From contig CAWCVN010000007.1 in the NCBI GenBank assembly GCA_963799045.1, forward strand, positions 372,001-436,000: 64,000 nucleotides of DNA, read 5' to 3'. Below, piece by piece: positions 26,128-34,501 of this stretch. The position numbers and the translations under genes were made by a program. The DNA comes from DASRSS01 sp963799045 (GTDB taxonomy: Bacteria; Actinomycetota; Actinomycetes; Mycobacteriales; Jatrophihabitantaceae). Under the pieces are notes generated by a model. It had not been told where the DNA came from, searched no databases, and saw nothing but the letters and a program-made list of their open reading frames with translations. Within the stretch, counting starts at the first letter, position 1; the number at the start of each line of letters is the position of its first letter.

Positions 26128-27120
26128 TTATCCGCCATAGCCCGCATCCGAAACGATACTTTCGGCTTTGCGAATTAGATTGTCATTCTGGGTCGTCAGC
26201 CGGTTGAACACCGGCTCCGCTTGTAGGATCTGGGCCTCTTGATACCGCTTCTCGACAGAGAACCAGATCTCCGTTAGATGAGTCGCTGCCTTGCACGATA
26301 CGTCTGCCACGGCTACGGCACGCTCCATGGCTGATACCGGCGCCGCTTGAATTTTGAAGCTTCCCGCCGCGGAGATGGGTGAGCTGTACGAGTAGCCGCG
26401 CGATTTCATACATTCGGACCACTTGCCAATTGCGTCGTTCACACGGCTCGCTTTCATCGATGCCGCGAAAGACTCATCCGCCGCTTGCTGCACTGTAGAG
26501 GGCCCCACATTCGACCCGCCGACCCCACTTGAGGCAAGGCCAAGTCGACGATCGGCCTCTCCCATACACCCCCCGGGCGGAATACCGTCACGTCCTGACA
26601 TCGTTCCGTTCAGCGCTTCGTTCAATGCCGCGCTTGGTGCGCCCAAACCGTGGCGATCAGACGGGAAGGGCGGTGTGTCGTCCCCTTGCACCGTTGAAGG
26701 AAGGTGGTATCCGTCGACTGCCGCTTCGGTGGCGCTGACTACTCCGTAGCGCCTCACATTGCCATAATTGCCAAAGTCAAGTATGCCGATTCTGGTTGCC
26801 CAAGCCGCCTGAGCGGCCGCGTGGTCGCTTTGGAATTCGTATCCGAGCTTAGCCATGCAGTACCCGGCTAGTAGGGTCCGCGCGAGGGCAATCTCGCCCT
26901 GCTGCCGCTCAGTCAGCTCGTAGACGTCCAGGGGCAAACGGAATTCTTTCCCCGTAATCTGCTCATTGCTTACGCCCGGTCTCACGCTGCCCGGCGCTTG
27001 TTGCCTGCGAGTATCAGCGCGTTCACCACTATGCCCTGGTGAGGCACAGGAAATGCATCCCAACGCCATTGCGCAAACGCTTAGGCACGCCAGGGCGCGC
27101 ACGATGTGAGGAACACGCAT
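26128..27120 (-). CDS. Secreted Cys-containing protein, probable lipoprotein
   Basis: 330 residues with a signal sequence (VRALACLSVCAMALGC near residue 8) ending in a Cys cluster that may be a lipobox, though the -3 residue is not the usual Leu. The mature part has two similar motifs, LLAGYCMAKLGYEF and KWSECMKSRGYSYS, spaced about 150 residues apart; this CM...GY pattern is seen in actinobacterial surface proteins of unknown function. A coiled region ends the protein. GGAAGGAC precedes the ATG. Low-GC composition like the LCP gene; both may have been acquired together. Confidence 0.65.
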   Translation of the reverse strand: MRVPHIVRALACLSVCAMALGCISCASPGHSGERADTRRQQAPGSVRPGVSNEQITGKEFRLPLDVYELTERQQGEIALARTLLAGYCMAKLGYEFQSDHAAAQAAWATRIGILDFGNYGNVRRYGVVSATEAAVDGYHLPSTVQGDDTPPFPSDRHGLGAPSAALNEALNGTMSGRDGIPPGGCMGEADRRLGLASSGVGGSNVGPSTVQQAADESFAASMKASRVNDAIGKWSECMKSRGYSYSSPISAAGSFKIQAAPVSAMERAVAVADVSCKAATHLTEIWFSVEKRYQEAQILQAEPVFNRLTTQNDNLIRKAESIVSDAGYGG

Positions 27121-27225
27121 TCAGAGTCCTTCCGACCGTCACCCGATGGCCCGTGTCCGTACCGACAATCGCAGAAATGTCGAGTGCGTGTCCCGAACCA
27201 CGGGCCATCGAGTTTCAGGTCCTAG

Positions 27226-27693
27226 CTAGCTCACCTCTACCGATGCTTCGTTATTCCACGAGAAGTAGAGTATTCCCGCCGTTTCATATCCGGCTCGGTC
27301 ATCGTTTCCTGTGTAATTCGGCCCTACGAAGCTCCGGCACCATTCGTAGGCCCAGTTGGTGCACTCCATCGCGTTGGCGTTATTGAGAACGTAGTGGTTC
27401 TTCCCGTCCGTTGTTCCTCCGCAGTAGGTAAACGTTAGGGACGAGCTGATATTGCCGCCCGCTGGTACGAAGCAACTGCTCGTTCCGTCGTAGTACAGGC
27501 AGGCCCCGAACCCCGAGTGGCTTGGGCAGCGAGAGTCGTACGTTGCGGTGCCCGATATTTGATGCTCTGTCGCGCCTGCACTGCCGGCGTCACTGCACAG
27601 GGCGACGACGACGGAGACCGCCGCGAAGAGAACCGTGAGCAGCACTTTGCCGCGCGCCTTCCGACCTCGAAGCATGGCGTGGTTGAACAACAC
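27226..27693 (-). CDS. Small secreted Cys-rich protein, peptidase-inhibitor I36-like
   Basis: About 155 residues. Signal peptide (KVLLTVLFAAVSVVVALC, cleavage likely after SAGA), then a mature domain with GACLYYDGTSSCF, LTFTYCGG and MECTNWAYEWCRSF. The CLYY text and paired cysteines resemble actinobacterial I36-type inhibitors of the beta/gamma-crystallin fold, but the match is only by pattern. GGAGG lies 4 bases before the GTG at 27693 and 7 before the TTG at 27690; either could be the start. No enzyme partner is adjacent. Confidence 0.6.
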   Translation of the reverse strand: MLFNHAMLRGRKARGKVLLTVLFAAVSVVVALCSDAGSAGATEHQISGTATYDSRCPSHSGFGACLYYDGTSSCFVPAGGNISSSLTFTYCGGTTDGKNHYVLNNANAMECTNWAYEWCRSFVGPNYTGNDDRAGYETAGILYFSWNNEASVEVS

Positions 27694-28032
27694 GTTTCCT
27701 CCCTGCATGGGTTGCGAGTTGGGCTAGGCATGTTCCCCTGAGCTTGCTGAATCAGCTCAAAGCCACAGTCCTACGCTCTGTTTGCGTTTGAGGCTGTCAC
27801 GCTGCCCAAAGCCCACACATCGGCAGAAGGGTGACGTTGTCTACAGCTTTCGGCCTGACCCGCCTAGCTCGCAGCGAGTTGTTGAAGCAAGTCGTGAACG
27901 ACCTTCCGAGGTCACAGCGGATCAATTCCTATCCCCGAATGCCGGATGGCGCTGATGGCGCACCGAGCAAGTCGACGGTCGCCGCCGAATGGATGACCTG
28001 AATGCTGTAGTCGCAATACTCCACTAGGTCCA
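27694..28032. other. Intergenic region between the I36-like and UbiA genes
   Basis: 339 bp without a convincing gene. It holds the divergent promoters for the I36-like gene (minus) and the UbiA-kinase-regulator genes (plus). I see no strong inverted repeat or terminator in it. Confidence 0.5.
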
Positions 28033-28992
28033 GTGACCTCGTCCGAAAGGGCGATGTCGCGGCCAGGCGCACTGGCAAACAGTGTCGCTATGACTACATC
28101 TCTGAGAACCTCTGTCCACCGCTATGACAAGAGTTCGCACCCGAATTGCCGCGAATGGCGTAGTCCCGCCTGGGCGATCTGGCGTGAATCTCGACCACCA
28201 GTACAAGTGATATTTCTTCTTCGGTTGCTCGCAGGCTCAGAAGAGGCCCGACAACAAAGCATCGCGAGCTTGGCTGTAATCTCTGGCTGGGTCTGCGTGA
28301 CTATCGCGATCTACGTCTACAATGGCGTGACTGACGTGGTCGGCGACATGGCAAACGGCTCCACCCGACCGATCGCCTCAGGCAGGCTGCCGATAACGAC
28401 AGCCCTGTCATGGTCGGTCGCCCTCAGCCTCTGTGGGGTGCTGCTCTGTTCTGTAGACGGCGACCGATCGTCTGCGCTCGTGGTGCTCATGCTTGCATTG
28501 GGCTGGGCATACAGCTCCGGCCCGGCACTCAAGGAGTCCCCCACCGGCTTCGCATCAGCGATCGGACTAGGGGCGGGGCTCACGTACTTCGCTGGTTGGC
28601 TGAGCTGCGGCGGCCACCTAGGTAATTTGCTCATCGACCTGGGGATGGCCGCGTGGGTTGGCCTTGCCTGCGTGGCCAAGGACTTCTCAGACGTCGATGG
28701 CGATCGATTGGCCGGTCGACGCACGTGGCCGGTGATCCTTGGCGCACGCCGGGCCGCATGGCTGGCAGCGAGCTTGGATGTCGCTTCTGCCGGTGCTCTG
28801 CTAGCAGGGTCCGTCCTGACCGGCGTGGATATCGCCGCAGGATGCGCCCTGTGCGCGGGATCGCTCGCGCTTGCAGTGGTGCTCGTGCGATCGGCGACGC
28901 TGACCGAGCGGAGCATGCGTCGCCGCCCCTATCGGGTGTTCATGCTCACTCAGTACGCCGTCAATCTCGTTCTCATTGCGATGACGGGTTGA
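28033..28992 (+). CDS. UbiA-family prenyltransferase-like membrane protein
   Basis: Up to 319 residues; starts at 28033, 28054 and 28090 are all possible and none has a good ribosome site. About eight TM helices. The first Asp motif is YNGVTDVVGD near residue 95, the second KDFSDVDGDRLAGRRTWP near residue 220; both are the Mg-diphosphate sites of UbiA enzymes. It precedes a sensor kinase and response regulator on the same strand with gaps of 80 and -4 bases. UbiA enzymes prenylate quinones, haem or chlorins, but with no pathway neighbour the substrate is unknown. Confidence 0.8.
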   Translation: MTSSERAMSRPGALANSVAMTTSLRTSVHRYDKSSHPNCREWRSPAWAIWRESRPPVQVIFLLRLLAGSEEARQQSIASLAVISGWVCVTIAIYVYNGVTDVVGDMANGSTRPIASGRLPITTALSWSVALSLCGVLLCSVDGDRSSALVVLMLALGWAYSSGPALKESPTGFASAIGLGAGLTYFAGWLSCGGHLGNLLIDLGMAAWVGLACVAKDFSDVDGDRLAGRRTWPVILGARRAAWLAASLDVASAGALLAGSVLTGVDIAAGCALCAGSLALAVVLVRSATLTERSMRRRPYRVFMLTQYAVNLVLIAMTG

Positions 28993-29072
28993 GCTCCATC
29001 CGAAGAGCCAGGACGCTACTGTGGCCACCATCGACGTCATTGGCCCCACTGCGGAACCGAAAGACACTACCG

Positions 29073-30206
29073 ATGACCACCGAAAGCCTCTCGCGGCCGA
29101 ACCTGCACGCACGTGGACCGATCGAGACCATGTGGACTGACCGACGGGCCACGGTCCTGGCGGTATACCTGCAGCTTCTGTTGCGGGATGAAAGCCCCCT
29201 CTTGACGGCGGGCGAAGCCGTACTAGATCAGGTCAAGGCTCAGCTGCTGGGCGTCGTCGACTCGGTCGCGGCCGTCATCGACCCTCCCTCACCGAGCACG
29301 TGCAGTGAAGATGGCGGTCGATCGCTCAGCGAGTCAATTGGCCGCACCCGCGCGAACGCCGCCATCCACGCATCGCAGTCACTCCACGCCGCTTCGTTGA
29401 TCTTCGAGGCCGCGCTCCCGACGATCGCGGATCGACTCGCCGACCGTGGCGATCCCACGCCAGAGCTGACGGCCGGTGTGCTGCTGAATCGGGAGATCCT
29501 GCAACGCATGGCCGTGGCGGCTCGCTCCTACGTCGACTACCTGCTGGAGAAGGCGCACGACTCTAATCGTGACGAGCGGCGCCGACTTTCTCGAGAGATG
29601 CATGACGTCGCTGCACCCGCGGTCGCCATTGGTCTCCAAAATCTTGAACTCTACGAGGCGTATGCAGGCCGTGATCCAGAGCGAGCCGCGCTGAAACTTG
29701 ACGCAGCGCGCCAGGCAATGCTCGACGCCCTCACGACCATCCGCAACCTCTCGGCCGAGTCGCGAGAGTCCGTGGCCACATCGGGGCTCGCCGCCGCAAC
29801 CAAGCGATACCTCGCGACCGTCCCCACTGATATCCGGACTGACCTGACCCTCGACGGAGACCTCGCCGTGCTGTCACTCGCCGCGACTGAGGAGTTGTTT
29901 CTAGTGATCCGCGAGGCCATCCGCAACGCAGCCGAACACGCCAATCCGCAGTCTATCCATGTCGCGCTTGAGGCCGATGGCATTACCGTTCGCGCACAGG
30001 TCACCGACGACGGCGTTGGCTTCGACGTGGCCCGCGCGAGCGGTGAACCGACGAGCGTCGGCATGGCGTCCATGCGCGAACGTGCAGAGCTCCTCGGCGC
30101 CGAGCTGGTCATCACAAGCTCGCCCGGCCACGGCTCAACGGTGGCAATCAAGGTGCCACTTCCCAAGATCAGCTGCACGGTCCGCGCGGAGGCACATCGA
30201 TCGTGA
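29073..30206 (+). CDS. NarL-partner sensor histidine kinase
   Basis: 377 residues, no TM helix, so cytoplasmic. The N-terminal 165 residues are helical and of unknown sensing role. HisKA_3 phosphoacceptor: RRRLSREMHDVAAPAVAIGL near residue 178, with the His in EMHD. HATPase: LVIREAIRNAAEHANP (N box), TDDGVGFDVA (G1), and GMASMRERAELLGAEL (G2). Its stop overlaps the response regulator start by 4 bases (GTGA). A UbiA gene precedes it, so the signal may concern the membrane or an isoprenoid product. Confidence 0.87.
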   Translation: MTTESLSRPNLHARGPIETMWTDRRATVLAVYLQLLLRDESPLLTAGEAVLDQVKAQLLGVVDSVAAVIDPPSPSTCSEDGGRSLSESIGRTRANAAIHASQSLHAASLIFEAALPTIADRLADRGDPTPELTAGVLLNREILQRMAVAARSYVDYLLEKAHDSNRDERRRLSREMHDVAAPAVAIGLQNLELYEAYAGRDPERAALKLDAARQAMLDALTTIRNLSAESRESVATSGLAAATKRYLATVPTDIRTDLTLDGDLAVLSLAATEELFLVIREAIRNAAEHANPQSIHVALEADGITVRAQVTDDGVGFDVARASGEPTSVGMASMRERAELLGAELVITSSPGHGSTVAIKVPLPKISCTVRAEAHRS

Positions 30207-30880
30207 CTGCACCAACGCGTATCGCGGTCGTCGATGACCATGAGCTGTTTCGCTCCGGCGTTGTCGAGCTGCTGCAGACCGTCGCCGAGTTCGAGGTCGT
30301 ATCGGAAGGGGCGACCGGAGTGGAGGCGATCACCGTCGCCCACGAGACGCACCCAGACGTCCTACTGCTCGATGTGGAGATGCCCGGACCCGGAGCTGCG
30401 GCGACAATCCGCAAGATCCTCGACGCTAGCCCGGCCACCCGCGTTGTAATCCTGACAATGCATGATGACCCGGAACTCGTCAGGACGTTGCTCGACGCCG
30501 GTGCCTCCGGCTATCTCGTCAAGAGCGCCGGCCGAACCGAGCTGGTGGCCGCGATTAGCACCGCGGCCCGTGGCGACGCCACTGTTCTGATGTCTGTCTC
30601 CCGCTCAACGGCGCTCAGCCTGACGACCCAATCAGGTCACACGCCGGCGCAGTCGGTGCTGTCGAGTCGAGAGGCTGAGATCTTGTCTCTGCTCGCCGAG
30701 GGACGGGGCAACCGCGACATCGCCAGCGCCTTGTATATCAGTGAGGGAACGGTCAAGCGCCACGTTGCCAACGTCTACCGCAAGCTCGATGTCAGCAGCC
30801 GCGTTGAGGCGATTCGCAAGGCTATTCAGATCGGCGCGATAACGAACACCTTCGCCAACGAGTCGGCTGCCGACAGATAG
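30203..30880 (+). CDS. NarL/LuxR-family response regulator
   Basis: 225 residues. Receiver: acidic pair VVDDHE at residue 10, phosphoacceptor Asp in LLLDVEMPG near residue 56, and the conserved Lys in YLVKSAG near residue 107. C-terminal GerE HTH: LSSREAEILSLLAEGRGNRDIA and EGTVKRHVANVYRKLDVSSR. The GTG start overlaps the kinase stop, so the two are translated together. The target genes are not evident; the UbiA gene upstream is a natural candidate. Confidence 0.9.
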   Translation: MTAPTRIAVVDDHELFRSGVVELLQTVAEFEVVSEGATGVEAITVAHETHPDVLLLDVEMPGPGAAATIRKILDASPATRVVILTMHDDPELVRTLLDAGASGYLVKSAGRTELVAAISTAARGDATVLMSVSRSTALSLTTQSGHTPAQSVLSSREAEILSLLAEGRGNRDIASALYISEGTVKRHVANVYRKLDVSSRVEAIRKAIQIGAITNTFANESAADR

Positions 30881-31042
30881 CACTCATCCAAGACTTGAAC
30901 CTGGAGTCTCTCGCTGTGTGTCGGACTCGCGGCGGGGTAGTCAACTGAGCGGGCAGACGGAGTTGCGAATGACCGGTCAGCCGCCCGCGCTGGATCGCAC
31001 GCGACGGGCTCTGGCGGCTCGCGGTCGCTCCCTGTCTGGCAA

Positions 31043-32167
31043 TCACTCAGGCTGTGTCTGGCCGCTCTTCCGAGCATCCGTCGGCGTGCCGTCGACCTTC
31101 TTGAGCACGCTGCTCGTCACGTGCGGGAACACATAGGCGGAACTGCTACCTCCGCGCTCAATCAGCATCTCCATCAGAACCGTCTGCGTGTAGAGCAGGT
31201 AATCAAAGGTTCCGCCTTCTGATGCCGTGGCATCCTTCGAAAGCAGCCAGTAGTCAGCCCAGTAGTCGGTCACCTTCGCGCGTCGATCTTCGAAGGGGAT
31301 GTTCGTGACGACGCCGTCACCGCCGAACAAGGGCAAGGTAGTGACTCGCCAGTGCATGAACGCCGTCGGCTCGATCTTGCCCACCGCGATCTGCAGCGGC
31401 TGATTCGGATTCAGCGTCCAAGCCACGTTCGGATTCTCGTAGTCGGCGTTGTTCTGACCCGTCGTCAACGTGGCGTATGGATCGGGCAGCGGGGCAGTCG
31501 AGATGTCCGGCGGCTGCGGGTAGGGCGCGAACGCATCGGGAATGGTCGGGGCTCCCAGGAAGACTGTCTGCGTTTGGAGGCCTGAGAGGTCCTTGCTGAA
31601 GCTCGCTTGGGCGTTGAGGTCGATGTTGCCGAGCGCCAGCACCGAGTTGCCGTGCGGTACCGCGATTTGCTTGGCAATCGTCAGGTACGGCGGCTGCGGG
31701 AGCACCTGACCTGAGACGTTCGTAGGTCCGTAGGGCCCGGACACCTGCTGCGCACTTCCCAGGTGCAACCAGGCTCCGTTCTCGACGTGAACGATCTTGC
31801 CGTTATCGGGTCCTTCCACGAACCGCACCTGCTGCTCGTAGAACAGGGCGTGGGCAATCTGGCTGTATTCTCCCGACCGATTCGGGGCTCCGGCTGTAAC
31901 AGCGACAGCGCCGGGATCTTGTTGGTCAGGCGGATCTGCTTTTCCCGCCGTCCCGTTGAATCGCAGAGTCTCGGCAAAGGCGAAGTTCTTCAGGATGAAT
32001 CCGCCGTACGCGTTCGAGCGGCCAGCTGGTGGTGGTACCTGCGGTAGCGGCATGACGTTGAATGACAGCGGCTTGTCACCTTCATTCAGGTCGGTTGCGG
32101 TCTGCCAGGTGCCAATCAGCGACTGCTGGAACTTCGCTAGCTCGTTGCTCGTGACGACGTACGGCAT
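31043..32167 (-). CDS. Lipocalin/nitrobindin-like repeat protein of unknown function
   Basis: 374 residues from the ATG at 32167, with GGAGG just upstream. It begins with MPYVVTSNELAKFQQSLIGTWQ; the GTW is the start motif of lipocalin- and nitrobindin-like barrels. A second such barrel seems to follow (ALFYEQQVRFVEGPDNGKIVHVENGAWLHL near residue 110, then LGNIDLNAQASF). The C-terminal part (TDYWADYWLL, DYLLYTQTVLMEMLIERG) is helical. No signal peptide or haem-His motif can be named. I infer a haem- or lipid-binding barrel; the exact family is not known to me. Confidence 0.55.
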   Translation of the reverse strand: MPYVVTSNELAKFQQSLIGTWQTATDLNEGDKPLSFNVMPLPQVPPPAGRSNAYGGFILKNFAFAETLRFNGTAGKADPPDQQDPGAVAVTAGAPNRSGEYSQIAHALFYEQQVRFVEGPDNGKIVHVENGAWLHLGSAQQVSGPYGPTNVSGQVLPQPPYLTIAKQIAVPHGNSVLALGNIDLNAQASFSKDLSGLQTQTVFLGAPTIPDAFAPYPQPPDISTAPLPDPYATLTTGQNNADYENPNVAWTLNPNQPLQIAVGKIEPTAFMHWRVTTLPLFGGDGVVTNIPFEDRRAKVTDYWADYWLLSKDATASEGGTFDYLLYTQTVLMEMLIERGGSSSAYVFPHVTSSVLKKVDGTPTDARKSGQTQPE

Positions 32168-32436
32168 ATCCCCTCCCAGGACGTAGGCCTGGCCGATCAT
32201 TTCTTGGTCGCGAGCACGGAGCAATGCACTGAAAGCCCGACTCCTTCAGCCCGGCTACGTCGAGTCACCCAACCGTTGTATGTAGACGACGTTGCACCTA
32301 TCGGGTCATGCGGCTTGCTTGCGACCGTCGCCGTGCCCGACCATTGATCGCTGCGGCGTCCGTCCCCGCGAGTAATCGCTGTAGGTTCGATCGCCGCACC
32401 GCGTGGCTGCGCGGCGCGTCCGATCAGGAGAGAGTC

Positions 32437-33510
32437 ATGGGCTTCTACGTACGCAAGAGTCTGAGCGCCGGCCCGTTCCGCGTGAACCTGTCGCGATCAG
32501 GCATCGGAGTCAGCGCAGGCGTTCCCGGCTTTCGCGTCGGTTCAGGCCCGCGAGGCAACTACGTCAGAGTCGGCACCCATGGCGTCGACTACCGAACGAC
32601 ACTTGGCGGGCGACATCCAGCTCCAGCGACGCCGCCGGTTGGCTACGCACCGCCAGCTGTACCACCACCAAGTCCAGATGTGCTGATGCTCGACACCACC
32701 GGCGCTTGCGCAGCCGAACTGGTGCCGACAGGCCCGGGCACGCTCGTCGAGCAGCTGAACAGCACCCAGAGACGGACGCTGCTGTGGCCGTGGGTCGCCG
32801 GAGCAGCAGGCCTTCTCGTTCTCGTCGCCGCAGCAGGTTCACCGATCGCCGCCATCGTGCTCGCGGTTCTGGCAGTTCCGGGTGTCGTGTGGTTCGTCGC
32901 GTGGGAGCGTCCCCGGCACACGGTCGTCACGTTCTACGACGTCACCGGACCGACAGCCAGCTGGTACGACGGCCTTGTCGCGGGCTACCCAACCTTCACG
33001 TCAATGGCTGCCGCCTGGCGCATCGAGGCCTCCGGCGCCGTGCAAGGGACCTACCAATACAAGGTCAACAGCGGAGCGGGCTCACTCGTTCGACGTAGTC
33101 CGATTCACTTCACGCTCCGTCCGCCGCCGAGCCTGACCACGAACATCCTCGTACCCTCCATGGTTTGCGGCCGGCACGCCCTTTTGTTCCTGCCCGACCG
33201 GGTGCTTGCGCGATCAGGCAAACGGTGGAGCGATGTCTCCTACGAACAACTCCACGTCGCTGCGACCAGCACACGATTCATTGAGGCCGGTTCGGTCCCT
33301 CATGACAGCGTCCAGGTTGACACCACCTGGCAGTACGTCAACGTGCGCGGCGGTCCGGATCGCCGTTTCAAGAGCAACCGTATGCTCCCGGTCATGCTCT
33401 ACGGCGAATTGGTGATCAGTTCGCCCAGCGGCCTGTACTGGCAGATCGACTGCTCCCGGCCGGCGGTCGCCAGCTGGTTCGCCGAAGGCATGAGCCGCAA
33501 GAGCGCTTGA
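32437..33510 (+). CDS. DUF4236 membrane protein
   Basis: 357 residues. Residues 1-54 are a DUF4236 domain (GFYVRKSLSAGPFRVNLSRSGIGVSAG, VPGFRVGSGPRG). A Pro-rich linker follows, then two TM helices (about 112-155, with LLVLVAAAGSPIAAIVLAVLAV between them), and a soluble C-terminal domain of about 190 residues with IHFTLRPPPSLT and YEQLHVAATSTRF. DUF4236 proteins are common in phages, prophages and accessory regions; function unknown. CAGGAGAGAG precedes the ATG. Confidence 0.75.
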   Translation: MGFYVRKSLSAGPFRVNLSRSGIGVSAGVPGFRVGSGPRGNYVRVGTHGVDYRTTLGGRHPAPATPPVGYAPPAVPPPSPDVLMLDTTGACAAELVPTGPGTLVEQLNSTQRRTLLWPWVAGAAGLLVLVAAAGSPIAAIVLAVLAVPGVVWFVAWERPRHTVVTFYDVTGPTASWYDGLVAGYPTFTSMAAAWRIEASGAVQGTYQYKVNSGAGSLVRRSPIHFTLRPPPSLTTNILVPSMVCGRHALLFLPDRVLARSGKRWSDVSYEQLHVAATSTRFIEAGSVPHDSVQVDTTWQYVNVRGGPDRRFKSNRMLPVMLYGELVISSPSGLYWQIDCSRPAVASWFAEGMSRKSA

Positions 33511-33562
33511 ATGTCTGGCGCTTGATGCCGGACGGGGTTGGCTGGTGAGCGCGTCCTCCGAT

Positions 33563-34057
33563 TCACCCTGGCGCTGTTGCAGCTGCGTCTCGCCGGAACA
33601 CCGAGATGCAGTTTGCGGAGGCTGACGTGAAGGTCTCGCGGCGCCACGAGCTGTAGCGTGCCACCCGTTTGAATCCCGTTACCGCCGCCAAGATATCGAG
33701 CTCCCCAGGGGCGGCATAGGTATCCACCACGCTGACGAACTCTGCGCCGTCCGGTCGAATATGCACCAACGTCCTCTGAATCGAGTGTGAGTCGATGTCG
33801 TAGCGCGCGAGCTGGAGTTCCACATGCTGTTCGCCGACATACCGCGGTCTCAGAGTCCACTCGCCGCTCCGATCACGGTCATGCATGACCCAGGTCTCGA
33901 CCACGAACACGCCACCAGCAACTAGGTGCCCGGCCGCATTGCGGAATATGTCGACCTGCGCTGTCTGGCCGCGCGGATCAAATATCCCGTTCAGAGCAAG
34001 TAGGACGACGGAGAATGCCTCTGGGCGAACCTGCGCACTGCGATAGTCCTCCGACAT
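33563..34057 (-). CDS. Truncated methyltransferase-like protein
   Basis: 164 residues from the ATG at 34057, preceded by a strong GGAGG. The text FSVVLLALNGIFDPRGQTAQ, HLVAGGVFVVETWVMHD and AAVTGFKRVARYSSW matches the second half of a class I SAM methyltransferase (motif IV to the end). The SAM-binding motif I half is missing, and no such sequence lies upstream in any frame that I can see. Either a broken gene that has gained a translation start or a domain that works with a partner. It does not look catalytically complete. Confidence 0.6.
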   Translation of the reverse strand: MSEDYRSAQVRPEAFSVVLLALNGIFDPRGQTAQVDIFRNAAGHLVAGGVFVVETWVMHDRDRSGEWTLRPRYVGEQHVELQLARYDIDSHSIQRTLVHIRPDGAEFVSVVDTYAAPGELDILAAVTGFKRVARYSSWRRETFTSASANCISVFRRDAAATAPG

Positions 34058-34126
34058 CGGACTCCTCCCAGGCTCGACGGCTGCAGCTTCTGCCCCGATC
34101 GAGCGACTGCCGCAATACTGAGCAGT

Positions 34127-34501
34127 ATGGACGACCTTCAGTGTGTCCGATGCAGTCGACACCCAAGCCGTGCTGAAGTGCTAGGCACATCGGACGGCAC
34201 ACAAACCGGCGACCGCTTCTGGGGCCTACTGCATGACGGCCCGGTGTGCCCCGATTGCCAGACGACGACGGAACATGACGAGCTTGCGAGCCGCATCGTG
34301 CGCCTGGTACGCCAGGCTGTCGAGCACGCGGCCACGCATGACCGGACCCTCGGCCCCCACGAGGCGGCACTCATCAACCTTGCTCTGCGTCTGCGCGAAG
34401 GAGGGCAAAGCGGCAGCGAAGCCCCCCCCCCCCCCCCCCCCCCCGCAACTCTGCACATATGGCGCCGGTTCCAGCTCACGAGCAGTCGGGTTTCCGGATA
34501 G
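34127..34501 (+). CDS. Zinc-ribbon ORF interrupted by a 23-C tract
   Basis: 124 residues as written. N-terminal CVRC and PVCPDC form a four-Cys zinc-ribbon-like site, followed by a helical stretch (DELASRIVRLVRQAVEHAA and ALINLALRLREG). At residue 99 the frame enters the C tract (seven Pro) and then runs 18 codons to a stop at 34499. The frame change produced by losing two or gaining one C would carry the protein into the ORF that begins at 34459. No Shine-Dalgarno before the ATG. Confidence 0.65.
   Translation: MDDLQCVRCSRHPSRAEVLGTSDGTQTGDRFWGLLHDGPVCPDCQTTTEHDELASRIVRLVRQAVEHAATHDRTLGPHEAALINLALRLREGGQSGSEAPPPPPPPATLHIWRRFQLTSSRVSG
34422..34444. repeat. Homopolymer tract of 23 cytosines
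   Basis: An uninterrupted run of 23 C inside the zinc-ribbon ORF. Such long mononucleotide runs are hotspots for slipped-strand replication and are known phase-variation switches in, for example, Campylobacter and Neisseria. Here lengths of 21 or 24 C fuse the upstream frame to the downstream one; 22 and 23 do not. The count in an assembled sequence is uncertain for runs this long. Confidence 0.9.
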
